Source: CALCKU01 sp964607445 (GTDB lineage: Bacteria > Pseudomonadota > Alphaproteobacteria > Caulobacterales > Maricaulaceae). Taken from it: DNA of 64,000 nucleotides. The position numbers were made by a program, and so were the translations under genes. The stretch is from NCBI GenBank assembly GCA_964607445.1, contig CAZSKN010000008.1, positions 1-64,000 on the forward strand, written 5' to 3'. The notes under the pieces were generated by a model, which saw only the letters and a list, made by a program, of their open reading frames with translations, did no database searches and had not been told where the DNA came from. Every line of letters starts with the position of its first letter. Position 1 is the stretch's first letter. Positions 44,672 through 53,935 of this stretch are shown piece after piece.

Positions 44672-45553
44672 TTAAGGCGTATATATTGTATATGTCACAT
44701 CGGCACCGATAGTTCCGGTTCCTAATGAAAAATCATAACGACTGGCGGTGCGCCTATTAGACCCGCTGTCTGCACTATCGGAAAAGGCGTACCGAATATT
44801 AAATGAAACAGATTGTTCTAAAATACTACCGCGGGATCGGGCTGTGCGACGTCCGCCGTCAAAAAACTTTACGGGCCCGCCATTCATATCCCCAAGGTCA
44901 TTGATGTTTCTATCAATACCCGTACCGCCAACTTGTGGCGTTTGAGCCGCATCCCCCCAACGTCCGGCTCCGGACCCACCGCGGCGGTTTATTCGCGCTC
45001 TAAATCCGATGTTTTCCAGACTATAATCCGCGAAATCACCCGATGTCGATAAATTCGTACTTTCAGCAAATACATCAAAGGCAACATTCGAGGCGACTAA
45101 AAACCGGGATACATTACGCGCATTGCGAATATTAAGATCTGTCTCATCGGCTAAACCAAAGGCCGTAAGCCGGTCTGTATCTTCCAGATAGTCGACATCC
45201 CCACCTCTGGCTCTTGAATTAAAGTTCCCACCGCTAACCTCGTCGGTAATAATCAGACGGGACGCGCCGCCAGAAAAGTCATGTCCGGGGTCAAAGCCAC
45301 TATTCGAATTCACCACGAATCCATCTAAATCGATCAAATCCGGAGCCGCTTGCCCGCTTGTGTCCGGCGTCAATAAGTTGAAATCTACAACGACAGGCGC
45401 AGTCCCGCCATTGGTTTCATCATTGGAGGCCGCGATAACAATAACAACAGATTGAGCCTGTAAAAATGGCCTGTCAATAACACTGGCAATCGCGAACGAC
45501 GGCCATGTAACGCCAAGGGCGATACCCGAAATAATAATATTTTTTTTCCACAT
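44672..45553 (-). CDS. Exported protein of unknown function, beta-rich
   Basis: A 293-residue protein with a signal peptide (IIISGIALGVTWPSFAIAS, residues 5-23). The mature part is rich in Gly, Asn, Asp, Ser and Arg with alternating beta-strand patterns and almost no lysine; it ends TIGADVTYTIYTP, an alternating strand reminiscent of secreted beta-sandwich or coat proteins. I recognise no family. No clear ribosome-binding site precedes the ATG. It interrupts the usually adjacent era and recO, has an A+T-rich upstream region, and could be a lineage-specific insertion encoding a surface or matrix protein; that is inference. Confidence 0.6.
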   Translation of the reverse strand: MWKKNIIISGIALGVTWPSFAIASVIDRPFLQAQSVVIVIAASNDETNGGTAPVVVDFNLLTPDTSGQAAPDLIDLDGFVVNSNSGFDPGHDFSGGASRLIITDEVSGGNFNSRARGGDVDYLEDTDRLTAFGLADETDLNIRNARNVSRFLVASNVAFDVFAESTNLSTSGDFADYSLENIGFRARINRRGGSGAGRWGDAAQTPQVGGTGIDRNINDLGDMNGGPVKFFDGGRRTARSRGSILEQSVSFNIRYAFSDSADSGSNRRTASRYDFSLGTGTIGADVTYTIYTP

Positions 45554-45690
45554 AATAAAATAAACATATCAGACCGATTTTAAATTTTATTATAAAATCA
45601 TCCTTTATTTTTATTTACTAAAAACCCTTAACAATATCTAAACATCGAATTCAAGACCATTGCCCGCATAACGCGCCCTGTCATTAATCC

Positions 45691-45790
45691 NNNNNNNNNN
45701 NNNNNNNNNNNNNNNNNNNNNNNNNNNNNNNNNNNNNNNNNNNNNNNNNNNNNNNNNNNNNNNNNNNNNNNNNNNNNNNNNNNNNNNNNN
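45691..45790. other. Assembly gap (100 N) flanked by an exact 55-bp duplication
   Basis: Bases 45636-45690 equal 45791-45845, which encode the last residues and stop codon of era. The contigs simply overlap; the repeated copy upstream of the gap is not a second era fragment. The true spacer between the exported protein gene and era is probably about 85 bp. Confidence 0.9.
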
Positions 45791-45792
45791 AT

Positions 45793-46830
45793 CTAAACAT
45801 CGAATTCAAGACCATTGCCCGCATAACGCGCCCTGTCATTAATCCAGTTCGCTCGCACTTTCACAAATAGAAATAGATGCACCTTCACGCCCAACCAATC
45901 CTGCATATCATGTCGAGATTGCGCACCAATGTCTTTTATTGTACGTCCACCTTTGCCTAATACAATTGGTTTTTGACTATCGCGCCTTACAAAAATCACT
46001 TGTTCAATCCGAATGGAACCGTCCTTCTGACGTTTCCAACTTTCTGTTTCAACAGTCGAGGCATAAGGTAATTCATCATGCAATCGCAAAAACAGTTTTT
46101 CCCGTGTAATTTCCGCAGCCATTAAACGTGATGGAATATCCGCCGCTTGATCGGGCGGATATAAATATGGGCCTATAGGCATGGCATTAATGAGTGCCTT
46201 ACCCAGCGTTTCAATTCCGTCTTGGTTTAGAGCCGAGATTAAAAATATCTCTGAATACACATTTGTTTTATCAAAAATGGCAATCAGTTCGAGCAACTTC
46301 TCCCTTTCCAATTCGTCAATTTTATTGAGCGCCAGATATGTGTATGTGCCGCCCCGGCGTTTTAATCCGTCTGTGACCCGGTAGGTATCATCAACGGATA
46401 ACCTGTCTTGCGCGCTGCCCTGCCCGTGTAACTGTCTAAAATAGGCCGGGGCATCGACGACATGGACGCTAGCATTGGCATCTTCCGCGCCTGTCCAAGC
46501 GGCATGCACCATAGATCGGCCTAAACGGTCGCTATCTTTTGCTTTAAATATTCCCGGCGTGTCCACCAAAACGATCTGGGCATTTGCTAACATAGCAATC
46601 CCCCGGATTTGAAATCGGGTTGTTTGCACTTTATGGGTTACAATAGAGACCTTTTCCCCAACCAGAGCATTTACCAATGTCGATTTACCTGCATTGGGCG
46701 CGCCAATAATCGCTGCAAACCCAGACCGAGTTTGAGATTTAGCTATAGCTGCATCCTGTTCCGCTAATAGACTTTGACGGGGTGTTTCACCTACTTGTTT
46801 TTGCAGCTCTGGGCGTGGGGGTTTTGTCAC
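45793..46830 (-). CDS. era: GTPase Era
   Basis: A 345-residue GTPase that binds 16S rRNA 3' end and assists small-subunit maturation. G1 is GAPNAGKST near residue 43, G3 VDTPG, G4 LNKID. The C-terminal KH domain holds VLGKGGRTIKDIGAQSR and the alphaproteobacterial ending VKVRANWINDRARYAGNGLEFDV over its last residues. The N-terminus is about 35 residues longer than usual and begins with GTG; a shorter start has no better codon. It follows rnc by about 40 bp. Confidence 0.95.
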   Translation of the reverse strand: MTKPPRPELQKQVGETPRQSLLAEQDAAIAKSQTRSGFAAIIGAPNAGKSTLVNALVGEKVSIVTHKVQTTRFQIRGIAMLANAQIVLVDTPGIFKAKDSDRLGRSMVHAAWTGAEDANASVHVVDAPAYFRQLHGQGSAQDRLSVDDTYRVTDGLKRRGGTYTYLALNKIDELEREKLLELIAIFDKTNVYSEIFLISALNQDGIETLGKALINAMPIGPYLYPPDQAADIPSRLMAAEITREKLFLRLHDELPYASTVETESWKRQKDGSIRIEQVIFVRRDSQKPIVLGKGGRTIKDIGAQSRHDMQDWLGVKVHLFLFVKVRANWINDRARYAGNGLEFDV

Positions 46831-46872
46831 GGCTGTATAGTCATAGTGTTGTGTCCGGCATGTGTACCCTCA

Positions 46873-47565
46873 TTAACTGGGCCAATTTTCTATAAGGTGT
46901 GTTGCTGCGTAACGTTCGGCATCTTTTTTCGATTTTCCGGTACCCTGAGCCTTACCGATCCCCTCCACAGCCACTTCAATGACAAATAGGGGACGATGAT
47001 CAGGGCCGGACCGATCTATGACGTGATAAACAGGGACCCCGCCTCCGGAACTTGACGCGCGTTCTTGTAATTCCGTCTTGGGATCTTTGGCTGAAATTGT
47101 TGCAACTTTTTCAATCTCTGACGCCCAAAACTCATCAAAAAAAGCCCATGTCGCGTCTAACCCGCCATCGAGATATAGCGCTGCCAATAGAGATTCGCAG
47201 GCATCTCCAAGGATAGAAGTCTTATCCCGTCCACCCTGCTTGTCTTCCGCAGTTGACATGAGCAAAGCGTCACCCAATCCGATTTTAAGTGCGATACGCG
47301 CACAGGTTTCCTTACGGACTAACGCATTCAGGCGTCGAGCTAAGGCACCTTCATCATCAGGAATAAGGTCATAAATGCGTTTTGCCGTCATCAAGCCTAA
47401 CACCCGATCTCCTAAAAATTCCAATCGTTCATTATCTTTACGTTTACGTCGTCCATCTCCATAGGAAGAATGGGTTAGCGCGGTTATGGCTAAGGTTTTA
47501 TCTTTGAAAACGTAATTTATGCGAGTTTCTAGATCTGTGAGGCGACGTAGGGGAATCTCAGTCAT
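46873..47565 (-). CDS. rnc: Ribonuclease III
   Basis: A 230-residue double-stranded RNA endonuclease that processes rRNA precursors. The catalytic signature NERLEFLGDRVLGL is near residue 43, the second acidic cluster is ILGDACESLLAALYLDGG, and a dsRNA-binding domain follows (KTELQERASSSGGGVPVYHV ... GTGKSKKDAERYAA). Its ATG overlaps the lepB stop (ATGA), so the two are coupled. Confidence 0.96.
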   Translation of the reverse strand: MTEIPLRRLTDLETRINYVFKDKTLAITALTHSSYGDGRRKRKDNERLEFLGDRVLGLMTAKRIYDLIPDDEGALARRLNALVRKETCARIALKIGLGDALLMSTAEDKQGGRDKTSILGDACESLLAALYLDGGLDATWAFFDEFWASEIEKVATISAKDPKTELQERASSSGGGVPVYHVIDRSGPDHRPLFVIEVAVEGIGKAQGTGKSKKDAERYAATHLIENWPS

Positions 47566-48374
47566 TCTATGGCCTTAAAAAAGCGATTTTTTCTTAAGTT
47601 AGCCCACGTCCAAGGTTTAAAAATAGAAAAATTATCATTTATAGATAATAATACAATAGTGGCTTTGCCCATTAAATTCTCTGCAGGTACATAACCCGCG
47701 CCGCCTCCGCGCGTCGGTACACGACTGTCGGCAGAGCGGTCACGGTTATCGCCCATGAAAAAATAATGACCTGCCGGAACAATATATGTCGATGTATTAT
47801 CCGATTTACCCGCCGGATCAATATCATAAATAAAATGTCCCGCATTATTATCGCTAAAATATTCTTGAAGCCGTGTGGCCGATTCACGTTTCTGACCTGA
47901 GGTCAATCGCGTTTCCACCCCAACAACTTCGGTTTCCACACTAACGCCGTTAAGATATAATCGCCCATCAATGATTTGAATTTCGTCTCCGGGCAATCCA
48001 ACAAGACGTTTTATAAAATTTTTATTCTGCCCCTTTGGCCGGAAGACAATCACATCACCCCGTAGAGGCTTACGTTCAAATAAACGTCCCTTGGAAATTG
48101 GAAAAGGCAAAGGTGTGGCTGCAAATTTTCCATATCCCAATGAATATTTGGTCGTAATAATATAGTCGCCCTTCACCAACCCGGGTTCCATCGACCCTGA
48201 CGGTATATGGAAAGGTTGAAATATGAATGTGCGTATAATCAAGGCTAACCCTAAAGCCCAAATAAATGTCGAAAGGCTTTCTCGAAATTCTGACTTCGAA
48301 GATGTCGTCGAATTATCGGGCCTCTCAGACTCTTTGACTGAGTTTGCGTCATTTTTGGATGTATTATCGGACAT
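47562..48374 (-). CDS. lepB: Signal peptidase I
   Basis: A 270-residue membrane serine protease that removes signal peptides. After an about 30-residue Ser/Asn/Lys-rich cytoplasmic head comes one membrane helix (FIWALGLALIIRTFIFQPF). The catalytic serine is in IPSGSMEPGL and the lysine in NFIKRLVGLPGD; GHYFFMGDNRDRSADSR is the third conserved box. Overlaps rnc by four bases. Starts 14 bp after acpS. Confidence 0.96.
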   Translation of the reverse strand: MSDNTSKNDANSVKESERPDNSTTSSKSEFRESLSTFIWALGLALIIRTFIFQPFHIPSGSMEPGLVKGDYIITTKYSLGYGKFAATPLPFPISKGRLFERKPLRGDVIVFRPKGQNKNFIKRLVGLPGDEIQIIDGRLYLNGVSVETEVVGVETRLTSGQKRESATRLQEYFSDNNAGHFIYDIDPAGKSDNTSTYIVPAGHYFFMGDNRDRSADSRVPTRGGGAGYVPAENLMGKATIVLLSINDNFSIFKPWTWANLRKNRFFKAIE

Positions 48375-48388
48375 TTAGAGGATCAAAT

Positions 48389-48787
48389 TCATTTTAGACT
48401 AGCTTCAATTATGGCAAATGCGACAGCATAAGGATAGTCATCACTTAAACTTATTTGAATATTCCCTTTATATCCGTCTGGGATATGCGTGTGAAACCTG
48501 TCCAAGGCCCCATTATATAGCACAATTCTGGGACGTCCGCTGGGATCATTACGTACCTCCACATCCCGCCATGACAATGATCCTGTATCGGATTTAGCCA
48601 ATGCTTTGGCAACGGCTTCTTTAGCGGCAAAACGCTTGGCGTAATATGCGGCCTTACCTGAACGCCCTTCGCAATATAACCGTTCATGCTCTGTGAAAGT
48701 TCTGTCCAGAAACCGGTTTCCGAACTTTTCAAGCGTTCCCTCTATTCGGGTAATATTACAAATATCTGTGCCAATGCCGATAATCAT
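48389..48787 (-). CDS. acpS: Holo-[acyl-carrier-protein] synthase
   Basis: A 132-residue phosphopantetheinyl transferase that activates acyl carrier protein. It has the metal-binding GIGTDICNITRIE at the start, FTEHERLYCEGR and the FAAKEAVAKAL motif. The closing ISLSDDYPYAVAFAIIE is typical. ATG overlaps the pdxJ stop by four bases. Confidence 0.96.
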   Translation of the reverse strand: MIIGIGTDICNITRIEGTLEKFGNRFLDRTFTEHERLYCEGRSGKAAYYAKRFAAKEAVAKALAKSDTGSLSWRDVEVRNDPSGRPRIVLYNGALDRFHTHIPDGYKGNIQISLSDDYPYAVAFAIIEASLK

Positions 48788-49539
48788 GTCCGTGCCAAGT
48801 CCATCAGACGCCGCATTTCAAATATCGCTTCGTCTAATCCCATAAAAAGAGCTTCTCCGATTAAAAAGTGACCGATATTAAGTTCTCGACCCTCACGGAT
48901 CGCGGCAATTTCGTGCACATTATCAAAGGTCAATCCATGACCGAAATGTACTTCCAAACCTAATTCGGTTGCGTGTTTCGCGCCCTTTTTAAACGCGGCC
49001 AATAGGGTCTCGACTTTATCGAGATGACCTTGGTCGAGCGCATGTGCATAGGCGCCTGTATGAAATTCCACGACAGACGCTCCACTTCGCGCAGCTGCAT
49101 CTATTTGCTTCGAAACGGCTTCAATAAAGAGAGATACGCGTGCGCCCATATCCGTCAACTCTCTCACCATAGGGGCTATGCGGTTGTGTTGAGCTGCAAC
49201 ATCTAACCCGCCTTCTGTTGTGCGTTCTTCGCGCCGTTCTGGTACTAAGCATACGGCATGCGGTTTTAGGGCTTTCGCTATAACGAGCATTTCATCTACA
49301 GCGGCCATTTCCATGTTTAACGGAATATTTTCACTCCTGCACAGGATTTGCAGACGCGCCATATCGTCGTCACGAATATGACGACGGTCTTCGCGAAGAT
49401 GCGCCGTAATCCCGTCAGCCCCCGCCTGAATAGCGGCCCATGCCCCCGCTACCGGATCGGGATGCTCGCCGCCCCGCGCATTTCGCAATGTCGCAAAGTG
49501 ATCAATATTGACCCCTAACCTCAGACGTTCATCACTCAT
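48784..49539 (-). CDS. pdxJ: Pyridoxine 5'-phosphate synthase
   Basis: A 251-residue TIM-barrel enzyme making pyridoxine 5'-phosphate from 1-deoxyxylulose 5-phosphate and 3-amino-2-oxopropyl phosphate. Conserved are LGVNIDHFATLRNARGG at the start, GADGITAHLREDRRHI, NMEMAA, ACLVPE-type VCLVPERREE, EFHTGAYA and FGHGLTFDNV. It overlaps pyrE and acpS by four bases each, forming a coupled run. Confidence 0.96.
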   Translation of the reverse strand: MSDERLRLGVNIDHFATLRNARGGEHPDPVAGAWAAIQAGADGITAHLREDRRHIRDDDMARLQILCRSENIPLNMEMAAVDEMLVIAKALKPHAVCLVPERREERTTEGGLDVAAQHNRIAPMVRELTDMGARVSLFIEAVSKQIDAAARSGASVVEFHTGAYAHALDQGHLDKVETLLAAFKKGAKHATELGLEVHFGHGLTFDNVHEIAAIREGRELNIGHFLIGEALFMGLDEAIFEMRRLMDLART

Positions 49540-50120
49540 GAAAGTCCACGACTGCCGGGCTTGATCGCTGGAATATTTGCAAGTTCAGGCGGCAAGGCAT
49601 CCTTTGAATACGTCGGAAATTTCCGCGCGGCCAAGCTGATTAAAGGAACACCAATATCGGCTTCACCTCCCGAACGATCAAAAATACAGGCACCGCCGAT
49701 CACTTTGGCACCTGTGTTTTCAATACTTTTGATACATTCGCGCGATGATAGACCCGTCGTAACAATATCTTCGACCATAAGGACGTTTTGACCCTTTGAC
49801 AGGGTAAACCCGCGTCGCAATGTAAACTCGCCGTCTTCACGTTCGGTGAAAATTGAGTCCAGTCCCAGATGCCGCGCCGTCTCATAACCGGGAATAATGC
49901 CTCCCATTGCCGGAGCCACAATAATATCAACTTCGGTATCCAACACTGATTTCACCTTTTCGGCCAAAGCTTTACATAAAAGCTCCGTTGTATGCGGGTT
50001 TTTAAAAATAAATGCTTTTTGTAAAAACACCGGGCTACGCAAACCAGATGATAAAATGAAGTGTCCTTCCAGTAAGGCACCTGCACTGCGGAAAATTTCC
50101 AGAACGTGATCTGTATTCAT
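49536..50120 (-). CDS. pyrE: Orotate phosphoribosyltransferase
   Basis: A 194-residue enzyme transferring phosphoribose to orotate in UMP synthesis. It has GHFILSSGLRSPVFLQK near residue 20, IIVAPAMGGIIPGYETAR, and the PRPP loop VLMVEDIVTTGLSSREC near residue 115. ATG start; stop overlaps the pdxJ start. About 31 bp after rsh. Confidence 0.95.
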   Translation of the reverse strand: MNTDHVLEIFRSAGALLEGHFILSSGLRSPVFLQKAFIFKNPHTTELLCKALAEKVKSVLDTEVDIIVAPAMGGIIPGYETARHLGLDSIFTEREDGEFTLRRGFTLSKGQNVLMVEDIVTTGLSSRECIKSIENTGAKVIGGACIFDRSGGEADIGVPLISLAARKFPTYSKDALPPELANIPAIKPGSRGLS

Positions 50121-50151
50121 AAAGGGTCCTGATAAACTACGGGGTTAATGT

Positions 50152-52371
50152 TTAAGTAACGGCATGCGCCCGGTGCGCGGACACGACATAAATACTGGCG
50201 CGCATAGCGGCAATAATTTGTAGTAAATGCCGATTATCTACGACCTCGATATCAAAAATCATATCAAAAAACGCAGAGGTTCGCCGAATGGTCTTAATAT
50301 TATTTACATTGCCATTGGCTTCCCCAATCACTTTCGTAATATCAGCCAAAGCCCCGGGCACATGCTCTACAGTCACAGTGACACGCCCGATAGAGGTCGT
50401 TTGAGCCGCCGCGCGCCTCCACCCCAAATCCAACCATTTATCCTGATGGGTTTCAAGAGCCTCTAAAACATCGCAATCAATTGTGTGGATGGCGACGCCG
50501 CGTCCCTGCCCTTGTTGATAGCCAACAATACGGTCTCCGGGAATAGGAGAACAACATTCCGACAGGTGCAAACTCACCCCTGCTGTCAAACCATCGCCTT
50601 TAACGTATAACTTCGCGGTACGGTCTTCAATAAGATCGCGATTAATATCAAAACTTACCGCCTGTGAGGTATCGCGCGCCGGGAATACGGCTGCCATATA
50701 GTCCGTAATCGACATATCGCCCCGTCCCAAGACCTCATAAAGCATATCGATATTTTCTAGGTTCAATCGTTTTAGCGCATCCTCCATCGAACTTTCGCTG
50801 AAATCGCGCCCTTCACGCGCAAAGGCATGGTCGGCAATCATGGCCCCGATCCGACGAAATTCAGAAACTTCACTGTCCCGGGTCAATCGGCGCAATGCGG
50901 ATTTTGCTTTTCCAGTGATGACGATATTTTCCCATCCCGCTTGGGGTTCGGGCTGCCCTCCGCGTATAATCTTTACAACATCGCCATTTTTCAATTGCGT
51001 GCGCAATGGACGCTCACGTCCATTTACAAGCGCCCCAATACACGTGTCTCCTACCTTGGTATGAACCGCATAGGCAAAATCAATCGGCGTGGCCCCCCTC
51101 GGTAAAGAAATAAGATCCCCTTTTGGCGTAAAGGTGAAGACCTGATCCGCGAACATTTCAAGCTTGGCATTTTCCAAGAATTCGTCAGCATCCCCCGTAT
51201 GCTCCATCATTTCCACAAGCGGTCGAATACGCCGTAGCGGATCACCACCACTTTCTTTGGCCCGTTCGGGATCATAGGCATAAGACTCGTTTTTATATGC
51301 CCAATGTGCCGCCACACCCCGTTCTGCAACGTCCTCCATACGTTCCGTCCGGATTTGCAATTCTATCCGTTTGTTATCCGGCCCTAAAATAGTTGTATGC
51401 AATGATTGGTACCCATTGGGTTTGGGTACCGAGATAAAATCTCTAAACCGTGCGGGAACACACCGGTAAGCCTTATGCAAAACCCCTAATAGGCGGTAGC
51501 AATCTTCTGGGTGCTCAACAATGGCGCGAAATGCATAAATATCGGCAATATCATCAAAGGAAATACCCTGTCTTTGCAACTTTTTCCAAATCGCGTAAGC
51601 ACGCTTCTCTCGTCCATATATACGGACTTGCAAGTCTTCAGTGTCCATTAAATCGCGCAAAGCAATCGACATTTCCGATATCGCGATACGTTGTTCATCG
51701 CGCCAATTTGTCAGACGTTTTGTAATACTCTCAAACCCGGCGGGATCGATATATTGAAAAGATAAATCTTCTAATTCCGAACAAATTTGATCCACACCTA
51801 CACGCCGTGCAAGCGGCGCATAAATGTCCAGTGTTTCGCGCGCAATCCGTTCTCTAGACCTCTGTTTAGGGTGATGATGCAATGTTCGCATATTATGAAG
51901 CCGGTCACATAATTTTACGAGTAATACGCGAACGTCTTTACTCATCGCCAAGACAAATTTTTGAAAATTCTCTGCCTGTTGACGTTCCCGCGTGGGATTG
52001 GGAATGGATAATTCCACCTGACCGAGTTTGGTTACACCTTCCACAAGCTCGGCAATTTCGGGCGAAAATGTTTCTGCCAATTCCGCATATTCTGTATCCG
52101 TATCCTCCAGAACATCATGAAGTAAGGCTGTGCATATACTCGCAACATCAAGATGAAGCGAAGCTAATATACCCGCGACTTCGATGGGATGGGCATAATA
52201 AGGATCTCCAGAATGACGCTTTTGATCGCCATGGGCTTTCATTGAAAATACATAAGCCCGATTGAGCAGAGCCTCGTCAACCGAAGGGTCATAGGCGCGT
52301 ACCCGTTCGACAAGTTCAAATTGTCGAAGAAAGGTTTGGCCTGATGGCCGGATATTAACGGGCTTGTTCAC
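50152..52371 (-). CDS. rsh: Bifunctional (p)ppGpp synthetase/hydrolase (RelA/SpoT homologue)
   Basis: A 739-residue stringent-response enzyme. The HD hydrolase domain is intact: YAHPIEVAGIL, ALLHDVLEDTD and LVKLCDRLHNMRTL. The synthetase domain has DIYAFRAIVEHPEDCYRLLGVLH across its core and FKDFISVPKPNGYQSLHT-like RFRDFISVPKPNGYQSLHT. TGS (VFTFTPKGDLISLPRGATPIDFAYAVH over the module) and a C-terminal ACT domain follow. Both activities look functional, as expected for the single Rsh of most alphaproteobacteria. Start is GTG with AGGA five bases ahead. Confidence 0.95.
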   Translation of the reverse strand: MNKPVNIRPSGQTFLRQFELVERVRAYDPSVDEALLNRAYVFSMKAHGDQKRHSGDPYYAHPIEVAGILASLHLDVASICTALLHDVLEDTDTEYAELAETFSPEIAELVEGVTKLGQVELSIPNPTRERQQAENFQKFVLAMSKDVRVLLVKLCDRLHNMRTLHHHPKQRSRERIARETLDIYAPLARRVGVDQICSELEDLSFQYIDPAGFESITKRLTNWRDEQRIAISEMSIALRDLMDTEDLQVRIYGREKRAYAIWKKLQRQGISFDDIADIYAFRAIVEHPEDCYRLLGVLHKAYRCVPARFRDFISVPKPNGYQSLHTTILGPDNKRIELQIRTERMEDVAERGVAAHWAYKNESYAYDPERAKESGGDPLRRIRPLVEMMEHTGDADEFLENAKLEMFADQVFTFTPKGDLISLPRGATPIDFAYAVHTKVGDTCIGALVNGRERPLRTQLKNGDVVKIIRGGQPEPQAGWENIVITGKAKSALRRLTRDSEVSEFRRIGAMIADHAFAREGRDFSESSMEDALKRLNLENIDMLYEVLGRGDMSITDYMAAVFPARDTSQAVSFDINRDLIEDRTAKLYVKGDGLTAGVSLHLSECCSPIPGDRIVGYQQGQGRGVAIHTIDCDVLEALETHQDKWLDLGWRRAAAQTTSIGRVTVTVEHVPGALADITKVIGEANGNVNNIKTIRRTSAFFDMIFDIEVVDNRHLLQIIAAMRASIYVVSAHRAHAVT

Positions 52372-52434
52372 ATTTTTCCTATAAGCCTGTTCGGACCGCG
52401 TCGCAAAAGAAAAAGCGTGTGTCGCAGTATCAAT

Positions 52435-52461
52435 AAAAAAGCCGCCTCATGTGAAGCGGCT
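52435..52461 (-). terminator. Rho-independent terminator between rpoZ and rsh
   Basis: On the minus strand AGCCGC-TTCA and TGA-GGCGGCT form a stem followed by TTTTTTA, 24 bp beyond the rpoZ stop. It insulates rsh, which must then have its own promoter in the remaining spacer, or depend on readthrough. Confidence 0.85.
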
Positions 52462-52484
52462 AAATCACGGTCATTTAAATAACA

Positions 52485-52859
52485 TTAAAAGCGATTATCT
52501 GGCCCGTTATCACGGTCTCTTTGCAAAGCAAGCATAAGATCAGCTTCTGACATTTCTTTCGCACCCGAGGCTTCACCATGCTCAAGTGCAAGAATAGGCG
52601 CTTGCTCTTCTTCGTCAGGAATATCATCGTCAATGATAACCCGCTGCAAGCCCGTTACGAGACTTTCCCGAAGATCGGTTAAATCCAGAGTTTCTTCTGC
52701 CAATTCACGCAATGACACAACCGGAGTTTTATCATTATCGCGTTCAATAGTCAGAGCCGCCCCCGCAGATATATTACGAGAACGATGAGAGGCGAGTAAA
52801 ACCAGATCAAACCGGTTCGGTATCTTATCTACACAATCTTCAACAGTAACACGGGCCAT
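52485..52859 (-). CDS. rpoZ: RNA polymerase omega subunit
   Basis: About 124 residues. Start MARVTVEDCVDKIPNRFDLVLLASHRSR across the conserved helix, followed by TPVVSLRELAEETLDL, is typical. The acidic C-terminal half (DDDIPDEEEQAP) is common in alphaproteobacteria. The ATG at 52859 has AGGAG ahead of it, so upstream readings are rejected. The gene regularly precedes rsh, as here. Confidence 0.94.
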   Translation of the reverse strand: MARVTVEDCVDKIPNRFDLVLLASHRSRNISAGAALTIERDNDKTPVVSLRELAEETLDLTDLRESLVTGLQRVIIDDDIPDEEEQAPILALEHGEASGAKEMSEADLMLALQRDRDNGPDNRF

Positions 52860-52977
52860 AAAGTCTCCTAGACACGGCAAACATGAAAAGCGGGCCTAGG
52901 CTCGCAGGATTCGGGGCTTATAAGCAGGTTTATACAGTCATGCAAGCCTGATTAGACATCAAACCGATACAAACTGA

Positions 52978-53016
52978 GCTTTCTTGCAAAGCTTTCTTGT
53001 TAGGCTTTCTTGGCTT
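52978..53016. repeat. Three 13-bp tandem repeats across the stop codon of the M48 lipoprotein gene
   Basis: gctttcttgcaaa, gctttcttgttag and gctttcttggctt lie head to tail with their first nine bases identical. The third unit encodes the final Lys-rich residues of the protease, and the stop codon falls in the second. Because 13 is not a multiple of three, slippage would change the reading frame end. Confidence 0.7.
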
Positions 53017-53884
53017 TGGGTAGCTTTATACTTTGCCAGCCTTGAGACCCCAGCGTCTCTTGTAATTTGATATAATTATGCAAATCGCGTGCGCGACGGC
53101 CCGGATCGGGATGGGTAGATAAAAGTTCAGGTTGGCGTCGTGAACTTCCCGCGGCCATTTTTTCCCATAATTTTACACTTTGATACGGATCATATCCAGC
53201 CTTGTGCATATATTTTGCGCCCAAAAGATCAGATTGACTTTCGTGACGCCGGGAGAATGGCAATAAAACACCCAATTGGACGCCCATACCCAAAGCGCCA
53301 TTAATCAAGCGTGTATTTCGATTGGCTTGACGCAGGCATTGATTGCGTTGCGCGTTCTGATATTTCGCGCACCCCCGCGTGGCCTGTCGCCCTGCCAATA
53401 TAGTCCCGCCCACAACAGCAAGTTGTCCGGCCATTTGTTGACTGACACGTTCCGCAGCATGACGTCCTGTCACATGACCAACTTCATGGCCCATGATTCC
53501 GGCAATTTGGTCATCATTATCGGCAAAATCCATCATTCCCTTGTAAAACCCAACCCGGTTTCCGGGTAGAACAAAAGCATTTCGTGTGTCTTGATCGAAA
53601 ACAGCATAATCCCATTGCTCATTGGCTTTGTTCGCACCGCGCGCAATTCGCCCGCCAATATTGCGTAAGCGACGCGTGTAACGCGGATCATTTGACGTCG
53701 GGGTTTTTGATTTCACATCCGCCCAACTCGACGCGGCCATCTGGCTTAACTGTCCATCCCCGACTAACAAGAGTTGTCGAGCACCTGTTTCGGGGTTCGT
53801 CGCACATCCTGATAGAACCGGCGCCGTTGCGCTTAGAACACCTCCGGCAGCCAAGCCTTTAATAAGTCTTCGACGTGCCAACAT
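53000..53884 (-). CDS. M48 family metalloprotease, periplasmic lipoprotein (LoiP/YcaL-like)
   Basis: About 294 residues. A twin-arginine-containing signal (ARRRLIKGLAAGG) ends in the lipobox VLSGC near residue 26. The zinc site IMGHEVGHVTGRHAAERV is near residue 133, with the third ligand in RRHESQSDLLGAKYM; LSTHPDPGRRARDL is the family C-terminal box. Relatives take part in outer-membrane protein quality control. I start at the ATG at 53884 because the lipobox then falls at a normal distance. The final codons overlap a 13-bp tandem repeat. Confidence 0.87.
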   Translation of the reverse strand: MLARRRLIKGLAAGGVLSATAPVLSGCATNPETGARQLLLVGDGQLSQMAASSWADVKSKTPTSNDPRYTRRLRNIGGRIARGANKANEQWDYAVFDQDTRNAFVLPGNRVGFYKGMMDFADNDDQIAGIMGHEVGHVTGRHAAERVSQQMAGQLAVVGGTILAGRQATRGCAKYQNAQRNQCLRQANRNTRLINGALGMGVQLGVLLPFSRRHESQSDLLGAKYMHKAGYDPYQSVKLWEKMAAGSSRRQPELLSTHPDPGRRARDLHNYIKLQETLGSQGWQSIKLPKAKKA

Positions 53885-53935
53885 GCTCTTGTCTTCTTTT
53901 GTCTGCGTGACATTATAATCATGATTAAAACACAT

